Positions 42,212 through 52,791 of a DNA stretch of 64,000 nucleotides are shown one piece after another. Below the pieces are notes generated by a model that saw only the letters and a list, made by a program, of their open reading frames with translations, searched no databases and was not told where the DNA came from. Made by a program: the position numbers and the translations under genes. Source of the stretch: Exophiala sp. HKRS030 (lineage: Eukaryota; Ascomycota; Eurotiomycetes; Chaetothyriales; Herpotrichiellaceae). The stretch is from assembly GCA_023897205.1 (NCBI GenBank), contig JAHWDD010000003.1, forward strand, positions 375,665 to 439,664. The letters run 5' to 3'. Each line of letters begins with the position of its first letter. Positions within the stretch are counted from its first letter, which is position 1.

Positions 42212-45200
42212 CACTTGACCTTGAGGACCGTCATAGGACTCGTAAGGGAAAAAGGACTAAGAATGGGTAGAGTTTGTGTGCTGGAGGTTTGATCTGAACC
42301 TTGGCTGCTGGGTGGCACCTGGTCGTGCTCGTCCCAGGGCCTTGTGAAGCAGCGGGCTCCTTCAGGTAATCAAACGACAGAGAAGCCGACTAATGCGAGT
42401 GTTGCATGACCCGCCGGGTAAAATAGAAGGCGGATATGGTTCTCCATTGGGGCACAGGACGACGTCAGTATGGCAGCACAAAAGTTTGTGCCATCAGGTT
42501 GAAATCAGGCCAGTAGACCAAGGGGCAAAGACGTGTCCCTCGTGTGGGAGGGAGGCCGGATGATACGGACACAGAAGCCTAAGGTCAAATGGGTCAACAG
42601 CCAATTGACAGTGTAAGTGCCTGTACTTTGGCTTTTGGGACCAATGTATAGACGTACGCCAGACTTGGTTTGCAGGGAGCGGCAAACTTTGGTACGGAGT
42701 ACGGTGGCTCGAGTTGAAAAAATTCGTCCGAAAGGATGTAAACAACCGAGGCCGGAAACAGCGCGGTGACGAACTCCATATTCCCTGTACTCCGTACCTA
42801 CGGAGTATACTCGTAACAAAGGAGAAGGACAATACTCGTTTTTGGTGACTACACTAGAGGTAGAGGGACATCTCCACCAAGGCTTCTGAAGATATTCGAG
42901 ATGTTGTACTCCGTACAGTAGTTGGCTTCCAATGACCATTTCCAACACGTCTCGGTGACTTTGCCCTGCACCGCGCGAGTCCCGGAACCCGCCATGGGTC
43001 AAATCCGCAACCAGGGCCACTTTGACTTGGGTACTCCGGGCCACAAGCGCTGAACCCTGGGGCTTTTAGGCCCGAAGTCTCTAGCCGAATTGGGTCGGAC
43101 AGAGTTTAAAAGGTTGCTTGTCCAAGGCAGTGGGTCTGTGAAGACACAAGGACCAGGCGTAGAAGTACAATAATACGGGTACTGCGCGGAGTGTATGACA
43201 AGCGGGTCATGTTTTTCCTGCCAATCCGGTCGCCTGGTCACAGCCAAGATCAAGAGTACGTTGGCTCAACACGCCACGGCGAAGGATATGGTACCCGAGC
43301 AGGAAAATGACAGGGAAGACAAGACGTCTTGATTCAGCACAAAGTCTCCGACATGGAAGATGACAGGACATATGCAGCTGCATTCCCCAGCTAGATCAGC
43401 AGCAGAGGTGCGCGGTACTCGTACGCGGAACGGGTGAGCGTGGTTACGGATAGGCGGGATGACAGCAGAGAAATGACATGCTAAACTATCGACGCAGTGG
43501 CAGTCTAGGACTGAACAAGACCTTATGGCAGAGACGGACACCTTTCAGAGAGACACCGTCTGTTGCTTGTCAGCAAACTTAGTAGCCGAGACGAGAGGCT
43601 CAAGACTCAGGCGAATGAACAATGCACCGGTCAAGCCATGCCAACGGCTGATGCGCAGCTAAATTGCATTAGCTGTGGCAAGCGACGGCATACTAAATAC
43701 TGTCCTGTACATATGTAGTCCACACCGCGGCTTTTTTAATTTGAGCACCACCATGGAAGAATCAGTCAGACTGGTGGAGGCTGATATGCATCCTCATACA
43801 ATATATACTACCATGGGGCTTCTCATTATTGTCGTCATGTGGGGTTCTTATTCCTACTCCTTGGACAGCATCATCAGTGAACGAGAATGGAACGACCATG
43901 AGGGCGGTAATACCAAGAACAATGAGACAATGGTCGATACACTAGTGCTTCTCGTCGGCTCAAGCCACGACTTTGCATGCAGGTAGGGGATTCTGTGTCG
44001 CGTGTGGCGACATGGGGATATGCGAATCAGATGCGAACAGTGACACTCGATTCCATTGCCTTGATCAGGGTCAGTGCATGCCGAGCCTAAGGCACATAAC
44101 CCAGCCAGCGGTGTATTAATAAGTGGTGTATTAGGTGCAGTAACTGTAGATAGCGCTGTGAATACTCTCTACCTAACTTCAGTGGATAATGATGATGCTG
44201 CCACCAACGGGGGCCTGTAACCCGCATTTCGCAGTTTATTACCCGTTCTTCTAGGTGCACAGGTAGGTACTCCGTACTTATAGGGGCTTTGACAAGCCAT
44301 TGACCTTTGTGCTGCTTGTGGCAGTCGTTACCTGCAGATGTTTAGCTACCTAGGTACCTAGGTACTGCCTTGGGTGCCTTCGACTTCTCTTCACTTCGTA
44401 CATACGTACCTACAGTAGATTGTACGGGACTACGCCCAAGTGTTCCAAAGCATCATTCATGTGGTCTTTTCCATGCTTGTCTGATTACTCCTTGATCCTC
44501 CTGTAACAAGATGTGCCGTTCATAATTCAAACTTCCCTTTACTTCTTAGCCATCTCCTTGACCAAACCCTCATCTCCTCTAGTCGCCCGTTCATACCCCG
44601 TACAAAAGGCTTGACCCCCAGCAGTAGGGCAACCTTTGTGCCGTTATTTCCGTCCTCGACCAAGGTCATTACGAATGCAACGACACCCGGACCCATTTGA
44701 CCTACAGCACTCTCCTTCCATGCACACTTCTTCATCTGACTCGACAAAACAAGTCACCTCGCACCGACCTAGATGTCTCCTAGTATCGCGGATTTGTTAT
44801 TCCCCTAGAATGGCTAGACAACTCCTCCGTAAGCTCGGATCCAACACCTTCTACGGAAATTCTACTGTCTGCTCTCGCAAAAAGTGCCCCATTTCATGAG
44901 AGCCTGCGAAACTTTGTTTCAAGCATTGGAATCCAGCAAACTTTTCAAGGGGCTGACATGTTGTTGCAAAGACCACCCTCAAAAAGTTAGAACGTGCACA
45001 TTGGAGAGATAGAAAAACTCATTATGCCGATTATCAGCGTCAACGAAGATTTGGAGACACAAACCGCCACAACGCTGCCATATCTCTAATGTCCACCGTG
45101 ATGCCGAGTACGGAGTAGAGTTATACTCTATATTGCCTGGCCCCATTAAGTTGTTGTCGCCCCTTGCTCGTTGCCACGCAATCTCCTGATCGACGGATGC

Positions 45201-45428
45201 GTTTTCCTTCTCTTTTGCCAAAAGACTCATACGCCGGAACTCTACCATTTTTATGCGCGGCAGCCAAGGAAGAAAACAGAACGTCCTAAGTCCACACCAT
45301 AAGATATAAACTGGACGCCTCGCTACCTACGATCGCTTCATCGTTCATTGCAAGTTGGGTATAAATGCCTTGATAACACCAAAAAAGACCTTGACACCAT
45401 GCTAGATTCGACATACTCATCTTTTAGT
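42212..45428. other. Gene-poor block, 3.2 kb, rich in TACTCCGTA words
   Basis: No gene can be supported here. Six exact copies of the 9-mer TACTCCGTA/TACGGAGTA lie within it (42693-42701, 42788-42796, 42799-42807, 42907-42915, 44268-44276, 45109-45117). A 103-codon frame (43675-43986, plus) contains a hydrophobic stretch, and a minus frame near 44520-44747 has some regular character, but neither has supporting features. GC content looks ordinary, so this is not an AT-rich RIP-mutated transposon remnant. Confidence 0.5.
42788..42807. repeat. Perfect 9-2-9 inverted repeat of the TACTCCGTA word
   Basis: Two copies of the 9-mer face each other with a CC spacer, making a perfect hairpin of nine base pairs. 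Further single copies lie at 42693-42701 and 42907-42915. Confidence 0.85.
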
Positions 45429-46843
45429 TCAACGGACACCGACCATTGCATGGGCCGTGGACGATCCCGGCTCCAGCTTGGCCAGGATCTTCCACCAATC
45501 CTCCTTTGATGGCAATGAGGATGTGTGGATCATTTTCCAGAGGGCCTTCAATCGGCCTGCAGCATTCCAGGCCTGTAAATGCTGACATAAATGAATACTG
45601 CACAACAAACACTCCTCGAAGACGTCGGTGTCGATTTTATCAAACACATCAATCAATGCCGGGATTCTCGTCGACCATGCAAACGTCGAATGCATCCCGT
45701 TGTAATCCCAGAACGCCATCGTACTGACCGCATCCGGCGGCGCGATCGACGACGTGGTATATCTGATCTTAAGCAGCCATTGAACTAAATCAAGATCGTT
45801 CGGCGTCTTCGGAAAGGTGCCATTATCAAGCTCGAAAAGCCTGCGATCATGCGAAGTGTCTGACGTGGCAAATTTGGCGCGCCAGAGAGCGTTATTGCGA
45901 TAGAAATCGAAGCATGCTGTGCGGCAATTTGCGAAAATGATTTCTGCAAGTTGACTTTGTTCTCCGGTCGATAGAGACTCGATTCGGGCCACAAACTCGG
46001 GAGACCGCAACGTCACGGCTGGAGTCAAACCCTTGGGCCAGTTGAACGGTACTCCGTTATCACTATTGACATCTTGTGCAGGTGTATTTGCTGTTCCGGT
46101 AGGTGGCGAGCGCGGCTTTCTCTGATGTCCGTTTGACTGAGGCGAAGGGGCTGGTACCATCCTCTGGTCATCTTCAACGTCTTCATCGTCGACTTCCACC
46201 TCGTTGTCGACGTCGCCATCCTGGTCATCATCTCGCGCTGTTGTTTCCGTTGTCCAAGTATTTGTACGAGCTGACTTGAGTGACTCGGAGCCTTTGTGTG
46301 AATCAAAGCGCATCTCTTGCAGCCCCGCCTCGATTCTTCGGAGGGAGGAACTATTAGCGACGGTGTGGTTAGCATAACTATACATGGCACATTGTGGCCA
46401 ATGCAAGCAACACCGAAGACTTACTTGCCCATGGACGTCATCAAGAGGTTGAAACTCGAGATATGGAACGAGATGTCTTGGTGAATCCGCTTGATCCTCT
46501 TTTGTCCAGCCACCCATTTCACCTTGATCCAGAGTTGCTCGGGGATTTTGGACGTTGCTGCCATGGGCCGAAATTTGTCGACCAACCTCTGCACCTCGTC
46601 GAGCGTGGCCTTGAGTTTCAGCGTCATTGTCTGTAGCATCTTCACTCTTCCCTCGCCGTGGGCCTTGATGGCCGAGTCGTCCCCGCTGATGTCGTCGTGA
46701 ATGTGGTTGAGGACTCCGTAGATTGTCGCCAAGTCCCGCGCGATGTTCTTGATCTCTTCCGGCCCTTCCTTTAGGCTGACGTACAGATCCCACGATAACT
46801 TGATGACCTCCTTGAAGTCTGTGATTGAGAAGCCAAACGACAT
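45429..46843 (-). CDS. Protein with fungal helical N-terminal domain; function unknown
   Basis: Two exons, 46843-46425 and 46350-45429 (446 residues), joined with donor GTAAGT and acceptor AATAG to read SMGN-SSLRRIEAG. The first 140 residues (MSFGFSITDFKEVIKLSWDL, YVSLKEGPEEIKNIARDL, then a long amphipathic helix) match the helical N-terminal domain that fungi place in front of many signalling, ankyrin or NLR-like proteins. Here no NACHT, ankyrin or kinase domain follows. A disordered acidic segment (DVDNEVEVDDEDVEDDQR) and a folded C-terminal ~190 residues (NWPKGLTPAVTLRSPEFVAR, FDFYRNNALWRAKF, MAFWDYNGMHSTFAW) complete it. The architecture suggests an adaptor or a truncated member of that group. 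No catalytic motif is seen. Confidence 0.65.
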
Positions 46844-47570
46844 TTTCTTTTGTCTTTTTATCGTTGGCCCTCAAAATCACTCTGGCAGATGAGGCCAAGG
46901 CCGTATACGAGACGACAAACGAGAGACCGAACGACGGATCACATTGCACTGGTAAATCTCGGTCTTTAATAGGGCATGCACGTAATGCAGTCTTACTAGC
47001 CCCTTGTGGCTGTGGTGGTGACCTGGGGAGGCTGAGTGAGGTACAACCATCAATCAGCAGGGATTACTGTGAATTTGGTGCAGACCAAAAGTGCAACCAG
47101 CATAGCCACGGAACTAGAAAACCCCCCCTTGGGACAACGCACAACGACGGCGAAACGGGAGGCCGATCATAAAGCTAGGTAGAGAGAGGGTGTCATGCTG
47201 CGACATTGGACACTTGAAGATTCAATTACTTGGTGAGAAACCGGAGGACTCCTTACGAAATCGCCGAGATAGACGCCTAGCTACCTAGATGGTCACGAGT
47301 ACTGCGTACAAGTGTTTCGAGTTCGACTGAAATTTGACAATGTTTCCTCGGTTTATTTAGGCATAGACAGAAAAATGCACACCCCTAATAAGACTTTTAT
47401 TTTCAACAAAAAGAAGGATCATTATGTGGTTGTTTTTCCAATCTGGAAAGGCCCCTTCGACCAGGTGTTTAATCTCTCTCTGCAAGCTATCCAGAGAGAA
47501 CCGCGAAGTATTCACAGTGTGTAGGATCCCCCGGGTGTTTTGCCATGCAAATCGGAACCCCGGAGAACCA
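46844..47570. other. Intergenic region, 0.7 kb
   Basis: This holds the promoter of the 45429-46843 gene and the 3' flank of the RS-rich gene. No gene is seen; a 115-codon plus frame here reads through the start region and is not convincing. Confidence 0.4.
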
Positions 47571-48917
47571 TCAACCCAGCGCACTACGAAATTGCTTCAA
47601 CAGGCCATTGTCCTTTCCACGCCACGCTTCACCGACTGCTCTCCCACCTTTGCGCTTCCTCCCTTGGTTTCGGTCATTGCCCTCCGTAGCCTTGGACGAC
47701 GTGTCATCGACAGCATCATCATCATCATCATCATCATCACAACCACTCTGGTCAAACGCACTCTTCTTTCCAACGTCCCATTCTCTCTGCTCGCCCTTTT
47801 TCGACCACGTCACATTCTGGGGGTCTCCAACACCACCACCACCGTCATCCAACCGGGATTTGGAAGTCGTACTGCTCTCCCACCGTCGAATCTGGTCATC
47901 ATCGAAGCCAGCCTCGCGGAGACGATCGACTTGTTTTTCGCGCCACGCTCTGCGGTCCCGAAGTGCCTCCAGAGCATTGTCCCAGTCGGCCGCCTCGTCG
48001 TCCGATTCGAGAAGATCGGCACCGACATCCAACGAAGGGTCATAGTTGGAATCGAAATGCGCATCAATGTTGGAAGATTGACCTCCTGAAGTGAACCCTC
48101 GTCCTCGTTTTGTTGTTGTTGTTCTTGCCGTCGTCGAGGAATGATCGAGAGGGATCGGGCCAACCATCGACCTCAGAGGATCAGATGGTGTTGAAGAGTC
48201 AGATCTTTGCCTGCGATGTCTGTGTGTTTTGTGAGATGCCTTCTTGACTATGTCGTCTTTCCGGTCGTGGGAGTTGTCCAAAGATCTGGAACGTGACCTG
48301 GACAATCGCAGAGACTTGTGGTTCTCTTGACGTCTCCTCTGCCGCGATCTGTGCCGAGACTGGTCCTTTTCATCATGATCACCATCATCTCTTCTCGTCC
48401 TTCGCCCTGTGTCTCTAGTCCTGCTGAGTTCTCTATCGGGACTTATACTGCGTCGAGTCTTTCGTGATGATCTGCTGTCCCTAGAATCCCTGGAGTGTCT
48501 GGTTCTTTTCCCCTCATGGTCATCATAATCGCTGTGACTCAGACGACGCCTCTTTCTTTCAGGTTCTCTTCTTGGTCTTTCTTCTCGATACCTGTGGCGC
48601 TCATCTCTGTCATGTTCTCTTCGGGTTCGTCGGTCGGCCTCTGATCTTCTTCGGTCATCCTTAATGGCTCGAAGACGTGCCCTGGCCTCGAATTCTTCCC
48701 TCTTCTTCAACGCCGCATTGTGACTGTCTGCTTCGCGAACGAGGGTCTTGAGAAAACGGGTGTTGGGCTTCAATCCCGAGCCACCAGATGTTTTCTTGGG
48801 TAAAAGTGCCGACATTCCTTGGGATGCATACTTGATCGAACTCTGCCTTGCGTCTTCGGCGAGTAATTTGGCAACATATTCATCGTCGTCATAATCTTTC
48901 GTCGTCGCATTCGACAT
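47571..48917 (-). CDS. Arg/Ser-rich splicing-type nuclear protein
   Basis: Single exon, 448 residues, from ATG at 48917. The N-terminus (MSNATTKDYDDDEYVAKLLA, then LLPKKTSGGSGLKPNTRFLK, READSHNAALKKREEFEAR) follows a fungal family usually labelled pre-mRNA-splicing factor 38B-like; I treat that name as tentative. Residues about 80-250 are dense in Arg-Ser, Arg-Asp and Arg-Glu dipeptides, typical of spliceosome-associated proteins. The C-terminal part holds WDNALEALRDRRAWREKQ and VTWSKKGEQREWDVGKK, which look like a conserved module, and an Asp run encoded by a CAT/ATC trinucleotide repeat at about 47716-47740. Upstream in-frame codons exist (to 49040), but the conserved start fits 48917. A nuclear role in mRNA processing is inferred from composition. 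Confidence 0.7.
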   Translation of the reverse strand: MSNATTKDYDDDEYVAKLLAEDARQSSIKYASQGMSALLPKKTSGGSGLKPNTRFLKTLVREADSHNAALKKREEFEARARLRAIKDDRRRSEADRRTRREHDRDERHRYREERPRREPERKRRRLSHSDYDDHEGKRTRHSRDSRDSRSSRKTRRSISPDRELSRTRDTGRRTRRDDGDHDEKDQSRHRSRQRRRQENHKSLRLSRSRSRSLDNSHDRKDDIVKKASHKTHRHRRQRSDSSTPSDPLRSMVGPIPLDHSSTTARTTTTKRGRGFTSGGQSSNIDAHFDSNYDPSLDVGADLLESDDEAADWDNALEALRDRRAWREKQVDRLREAGFDDDQIRRWESSTTSKSRLDDGGGGVGDPQNVTWSKKGEQREWDVGKKSAFDQSGCDDDDDDDDAVDDTSSKATEGNDRNQGRKRKGGRAVGEAWRGKDNGLLKQFRSALG

Positions 48918-49295
48918 GTTGAAACCTCCTTTGTCTGTGTCGCGAAAATTAGTACAATTCGCAGCAGGACTCATGCCTGTCGAGAAGACAAACTCACCTG
49001 GAAAAAAGGAAGAGTGAAAAGAACCTGGTGAATGTGACATGCGAATTCACGTTGTTCTCGACTCGGCCGAGTTGCCTCATCGGGAACAACCCCTTTGGCA
49101 TTGTTCTCGCAGCATGACAATCGGTCGGGCACATCCTGGTTTGCTGACCACCGGACTGATAGAGTAGGAGTGGCACATGAAATCGTGCAATTCATCGTCT
49201 TGACATGTTTTTTATATTCTGTTTTAATTTTATCTTGTAGATCTACTCAGGACATGCACCGTTCTCTCAACCCGCAAAACACGACCCCCAGGCTC
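48918..49295. other. Intergenic region, 0.4 kb
   Basis: This lies between the RS-rich gene start and the oxidoreductase stop. No gene is seen. Confidence 0.4.
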
Positions 49296-50729
49296 CTACG
49301 ACAAAGCAACTCCATAAGGCCTCATCTGTGCGCTTTCAATATCGACAAAGCCGTAATTGTTGGCGTCTCCGCTGCCCATCTTCTCGGCCCATTTGGCCAT
49401 GCCCTTCATGAAAAGGTCGACGTTTTCTTTCACAGACATGTCGATGGGTTCCCGGTCCCTGCCCATCTGACGAATTTGCGACCCGGCGATGACATTTGTC
49501 AGGCCAAAGTCGTCTCGGTCGACGAGTTGATCGAGCGCGCCGCTCACTTTCCCTCGTAGCATGTCGTTCGCCAGACGCGGTTCCTGGCAGACCGGTCGGG
49601 CGAGACCCACACCGTCGACCGTCTTGAGGGCCTCGACCATGCCGTTGACCGTCATGAACCCGCCCGTGACGTACGTCTTTGTCCTTTTCAGGGCCGGCGT
49701 GATCAAGTCGGCAAACACCAAGAAGAAAGCTTCTCGTTTCTTGCTGCTCTCGCGCTCGTGGACGAACGCGAGGGACTGGTAGGTCCCGCCGCTCAACTCG
49801 ACAAAGTCGAATTCGGCCCTCTCCAGCATGGCGCACACGTCCCTCGCCTCCTCGGTCGTGAAGCCGCCCTCTTGGAACTCGACGGAATTCATCTTGATCC
49901 CGAGCGTGAACCCCGACGAGGCGGGGAGCCTTTGTCTTATCGACCGGGCCATCTCGACGATGATCCGAGCGCGGTTCTCGATCGAGCCCCCGTACTGATC
50001 CGTCCGCTTGTTCGTCGTCTGGGACAGGAACTGAGCCAGCAGGTAGCCGTGGGCGCCGTGCAACTGGATGCCGTCGTACCCGGCTCTGTGGAGATACTCC
50101 GCGGCGTGGGTGAACCGCTCGATGATGTCCTTGATCTCTGCCAGGGAGGCGGCGTGGGGTTTGGCAAAATCTCATCCCCATAACCTCCCCCTCGAGCTGG
50201 ACGTCGCTGGCAGAAACCGGATCTGCGCTGAGCCGTTGGGTGATTTGTCTTCCAGGGTGGCTGACTTGTCCGACGATGAGACTGCCATGGGCCTTGGACT
50301 GCGTTGCCAGCTCCTTGAATGCCTCGAACCGTTCACCTTCGAAAGGCGCTCCGGGCGGGATGATCATGTTTCCCGGAGACTCCAAGTTGTCATAGTCAAC
50401 CTGGGAGTTGGTGATGGGGGTCAGCTCGACTTTGTCAAAACCCAAAGTGGCCTGTGTCGGCACGAGAATCTTGACAGGCATCGTCTTACCATGATGTTGC
50501 CGGTGAGTATCAACCCCAGCCCTCCTTCTCCCCAACGCCTGTAGACGTTGATGAGCTCCTTTGACGGGACACCTCTCTTTTCCTTGTGAACCGGGTCCCA
50601 CGAACTCAGTCGTTCGGTCATGGCGCCCTTGAGGAATCTGTTTGGCGCCGTCTTGCCGCTGAATTCAAATTTCAATGGTTGCCCCAAAGGCGAGGCATCC
50701 TTGTTGTCGGACGGAAATCTTTTGGACAT
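49296..50729 (-). pseudogene. Old Yellow Enzyme-type NADH:flavin oxidoreductase, one-base frameshift
   Basis: Two exons, 50729-50490 and 50400-49296; the intron has donor GTAAGA, branch GCTGACC and acceptor CCCAG, restoring GNIMVDYDNLE. The gene would encode 447 residues, but exon 2 has one base too many: after GEVMGMRF the frame must shift at the four-T run (A50166-A50169 on plus) to read FAKPHAASLAEIKDII. Both sides are otherwise intact. Family features are TAPNRFLKGAMTERLS (FMN end of strand 1), GQVSHPGRQ, then in the second frame YDGIQLHGAHGYLLAQFL with the substrate-binding His, NKRTDQYGGSIENRARI, GIKMNSVEFQEGG and VGLARPVC. These enzymes reduce activated C=C bonds with NAD(P)H through FMN. 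The shift may be a real loss of function or a sequencing error in a homopolymer. Confidence 0.8.
50166..50169 (-). other. Apparent single-base insertion in a four-T run (frameshift site)
   Basis: Reading the coding strand, TTTT here should be TTT for the Old Yellow Enzyme frame to continue. The combined exon length is one more than a multiple of three, which matches exactly one extra base. Confidence 0.75.
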
Positions 50730-51352
50730 GGCCAAAATCGGAGTGGTAGAGAGAGTGTGTGTCTGTGTGTGTGACGGTCAACAACGTATTAGGTACGGAG
50801 TACAAGTACTCGAGTGGTTGTTATCTATGTATGACTTTTATATACCTTTTCATCGATTGGCTTGCTGTATTTACAAGACATAAGCAAAGGAACGTGGTTC
50901 CCGAAATGCAAAAAATATCCCCGAGCAGCGGGTTACAAATCAACGTCATTGATTTCGGCAATACAGAGAAACACATTTTCGACTACTTTTTGTATTATTA
51001 TTATTTGCACATGGTGATGGGATTTTCTGCTCTTACTTGCACGATTCAATTGGCCATGAGCATATATGTCTATGATGAGTTAAAGTCCACAGTACATACA
51101 ATATTTGTACAAGTACCAGGACTTGCTGTACTTGTCCATATAAGTGATGTATGACTTGACGATCTACGAGTGCATAGATAGGATCGGTGTGGTGCAGGAC
51201 ACGGACTCGTTTGGTTTACCAAGTGACCCGAGCGAATGGTCCTCCTAGGGATGCCTCATAAAATATATCTAATTCTGTACGGTTTCAATATACTGTTTCT
51301 ATACAGGTTCAATAATGCTGCCTTTACAGTTTCCTACATACTCCCCGGTCGA
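50730..51352. other. Intergenic region, 0.6 kb
   Basis: Upstream of the oxidoreductase and downstream of the thiolase. It holds a TG/GT dinucleotide stretch at 50753-50772 and one TACGGAGTA at 50794-50802. No gene is seen. Confidence 0.45.
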
Positions 51353-52791
51353 CTAGAACCTGGCCTGGACCTTGCTCTGGACGTCCTGGACAGCCCAGTC
51401 AGAGAAGGACTTCCTACTCAAGACCTGCTTGGCCTGCTCGATCGTGAAGCCCTTAGCCTGGGTCGCGGGATTGTATCCGAGGTGATTGGTCTTTCCGACC
51501 TCCGAGTCCGACACGGGAGACGCAGCCTTTCCGTCCGCTCGCTTGTACACGGTCACGACGACGGCACCGCCGAGACCCAGGTTTTGTTGGAGACAGTACT
51601 TTGTGTCCTTGACGAGGCGGTTGTTGGCCCAACCTCGCAGGTGCCAAGTGAGTTCGGCACATTGGGCAAGTCCAGTTGCACCTGTAAGGAGGGTAGGGGG
51701 TCAGCACAGGTGCAGCAAGGCAAATCGAGCATTGTTGAGTACTTACCAAGAGGATGGCCCTTGGAGATCAAACCACCGGACGGGTTGACGACATATTTAC
51801 CACCGTACGTGATACCACCCTGTCGGACCAGCTCGTGGGCCTTGCCCTTGGGGGACAAGCCGAGCGCGTCGATGACGCACATTTCGTTGGCGCTGAAACA
51901 ATCGTGCAGCTCGACGATGCTGACGTCGTTGGCGGTGATTCCGGCTTGCTTCAGGGCCTCCTTGCCGGCGAATACGGTCATCTGATATCCAACCAGGTCG
52001 ATCGCCGAGCGGCTGAAAAGGTCGGTCGAGTCGGTGGCCATTGACTGGCCGGCGATGAGGATCGCCTGAGACTTGAGATGCGGTCGCTTGTCCAGGAAGT
52101 CCTGAGAGACGATCACGGCGGCCGCGGCACCGTCCGAGGTCGGGCAACATTGGAGTTTCGTCAAGGGAGCGTGGATCATGGGCGACTTCATGATCTGTTC
52201 TAGTGTGTACTCGTCCATGAATTGAGAGTATGGGTTTCTCTTGCTATGCTCGTGGTTGATGCGAGCGATTTCCGCAAAGTCCTCTGCTTTTGCGCCGTAC
52301 TTCTCCATGTATTCGCGTCCGGCGTTGCCGAAGAGCTGGGCCGCGCCGGGGGCGTTCGTGACACCTCTGGTCGCCTTCAGCATGGCATTCGTGGTGCCGG
52401 TGGGGTTTTCGCGGTCGTTGAAGTAGGCTTGGAGGCTACCGGGCGACATCTTCTCGAAGCCGACGACGAGAACACAGTCGGCGGCGCCATACGCAATGGC
52501 CTGGCGGGCCATGTTGAGACCGGTGCTCCCCGTCGCGCAGTTGTTGTTGACATTGTAAATGGGGATCTGGGTCATGCCGAATTGGTAAAAGACTCTTTGT
52601 CCACATGTCGAATCTCCGTAGCAATAGCATGCCACTCCCTGGTCGACCTCGTCGTAGTTGATCTGTGCATCCAACATTGCCTTCACGCCGGCTTCGAAAC
52701 CGAGTTCATGGTAGTCGACCTTTCCTCTCGGCTTGATGAATTTGGTCATTCCTACGCCTAGGACATAGGCGGGCGCGGCTTTGCGAGGCAT
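51353..52791 (-). CDS. SCP-x-type thiolase (acetyl-CoA acyltransferase family)
   Basis: Two exons, 52791-51747 and 51681-51353 (457 residues); donor GTAAGT, branch TGCTGAC, acceptor TTACAG, joining HPLG-ATGLAQCAEL. The start MPRKAAPAYVLGVGMTKF is the typical SCP-x thiolase beginning. Family features: NNNCATGSTGLNMARQ, with the Cys expected to be the acyl-accepting nucleophile; VGFEKMSPG; CCPTSDGAAAAVIVS; VELHDCFSANEMCVIDALG; NPSGGLISKGHPLGATG, with the catalytic His; and GLGGAVVVTVYKR near the end. Fungal members act in beta-oxidation of long or branched acyl-CoA, generally in peroxisomes; the C-terminus ends in ARF, a weak PTS1-like tripeptide, so peroxisomal import is only suggested. The gene is tandem with the frameshifted Old Yellow Enzyme gene on the same strand. 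No sterol-carrier domain follows the thiolase. Confidence 0.88.

Noticed and set aside
43675..43986. 103-codon plus frame with a hydrophobic stretch
   Set aside because: There is no homology-like motif or splice support; a single hydrophobic stretch is easily random.
44520..44747. Minus-strand frame with regular-looking sequence
   Set aside because: Two frames compete with each other, and no start, intron or family could be supported.
50401..50447. A shorter 38-nt intron in the Old Yellow Enzyme gene (acceptor ACACAG)
   Set aside because: It would insert residues not seen in the family; the 89-nt intron with acceptor CCCAG gives the expected GNIMVDYDNLE and has a branch site.
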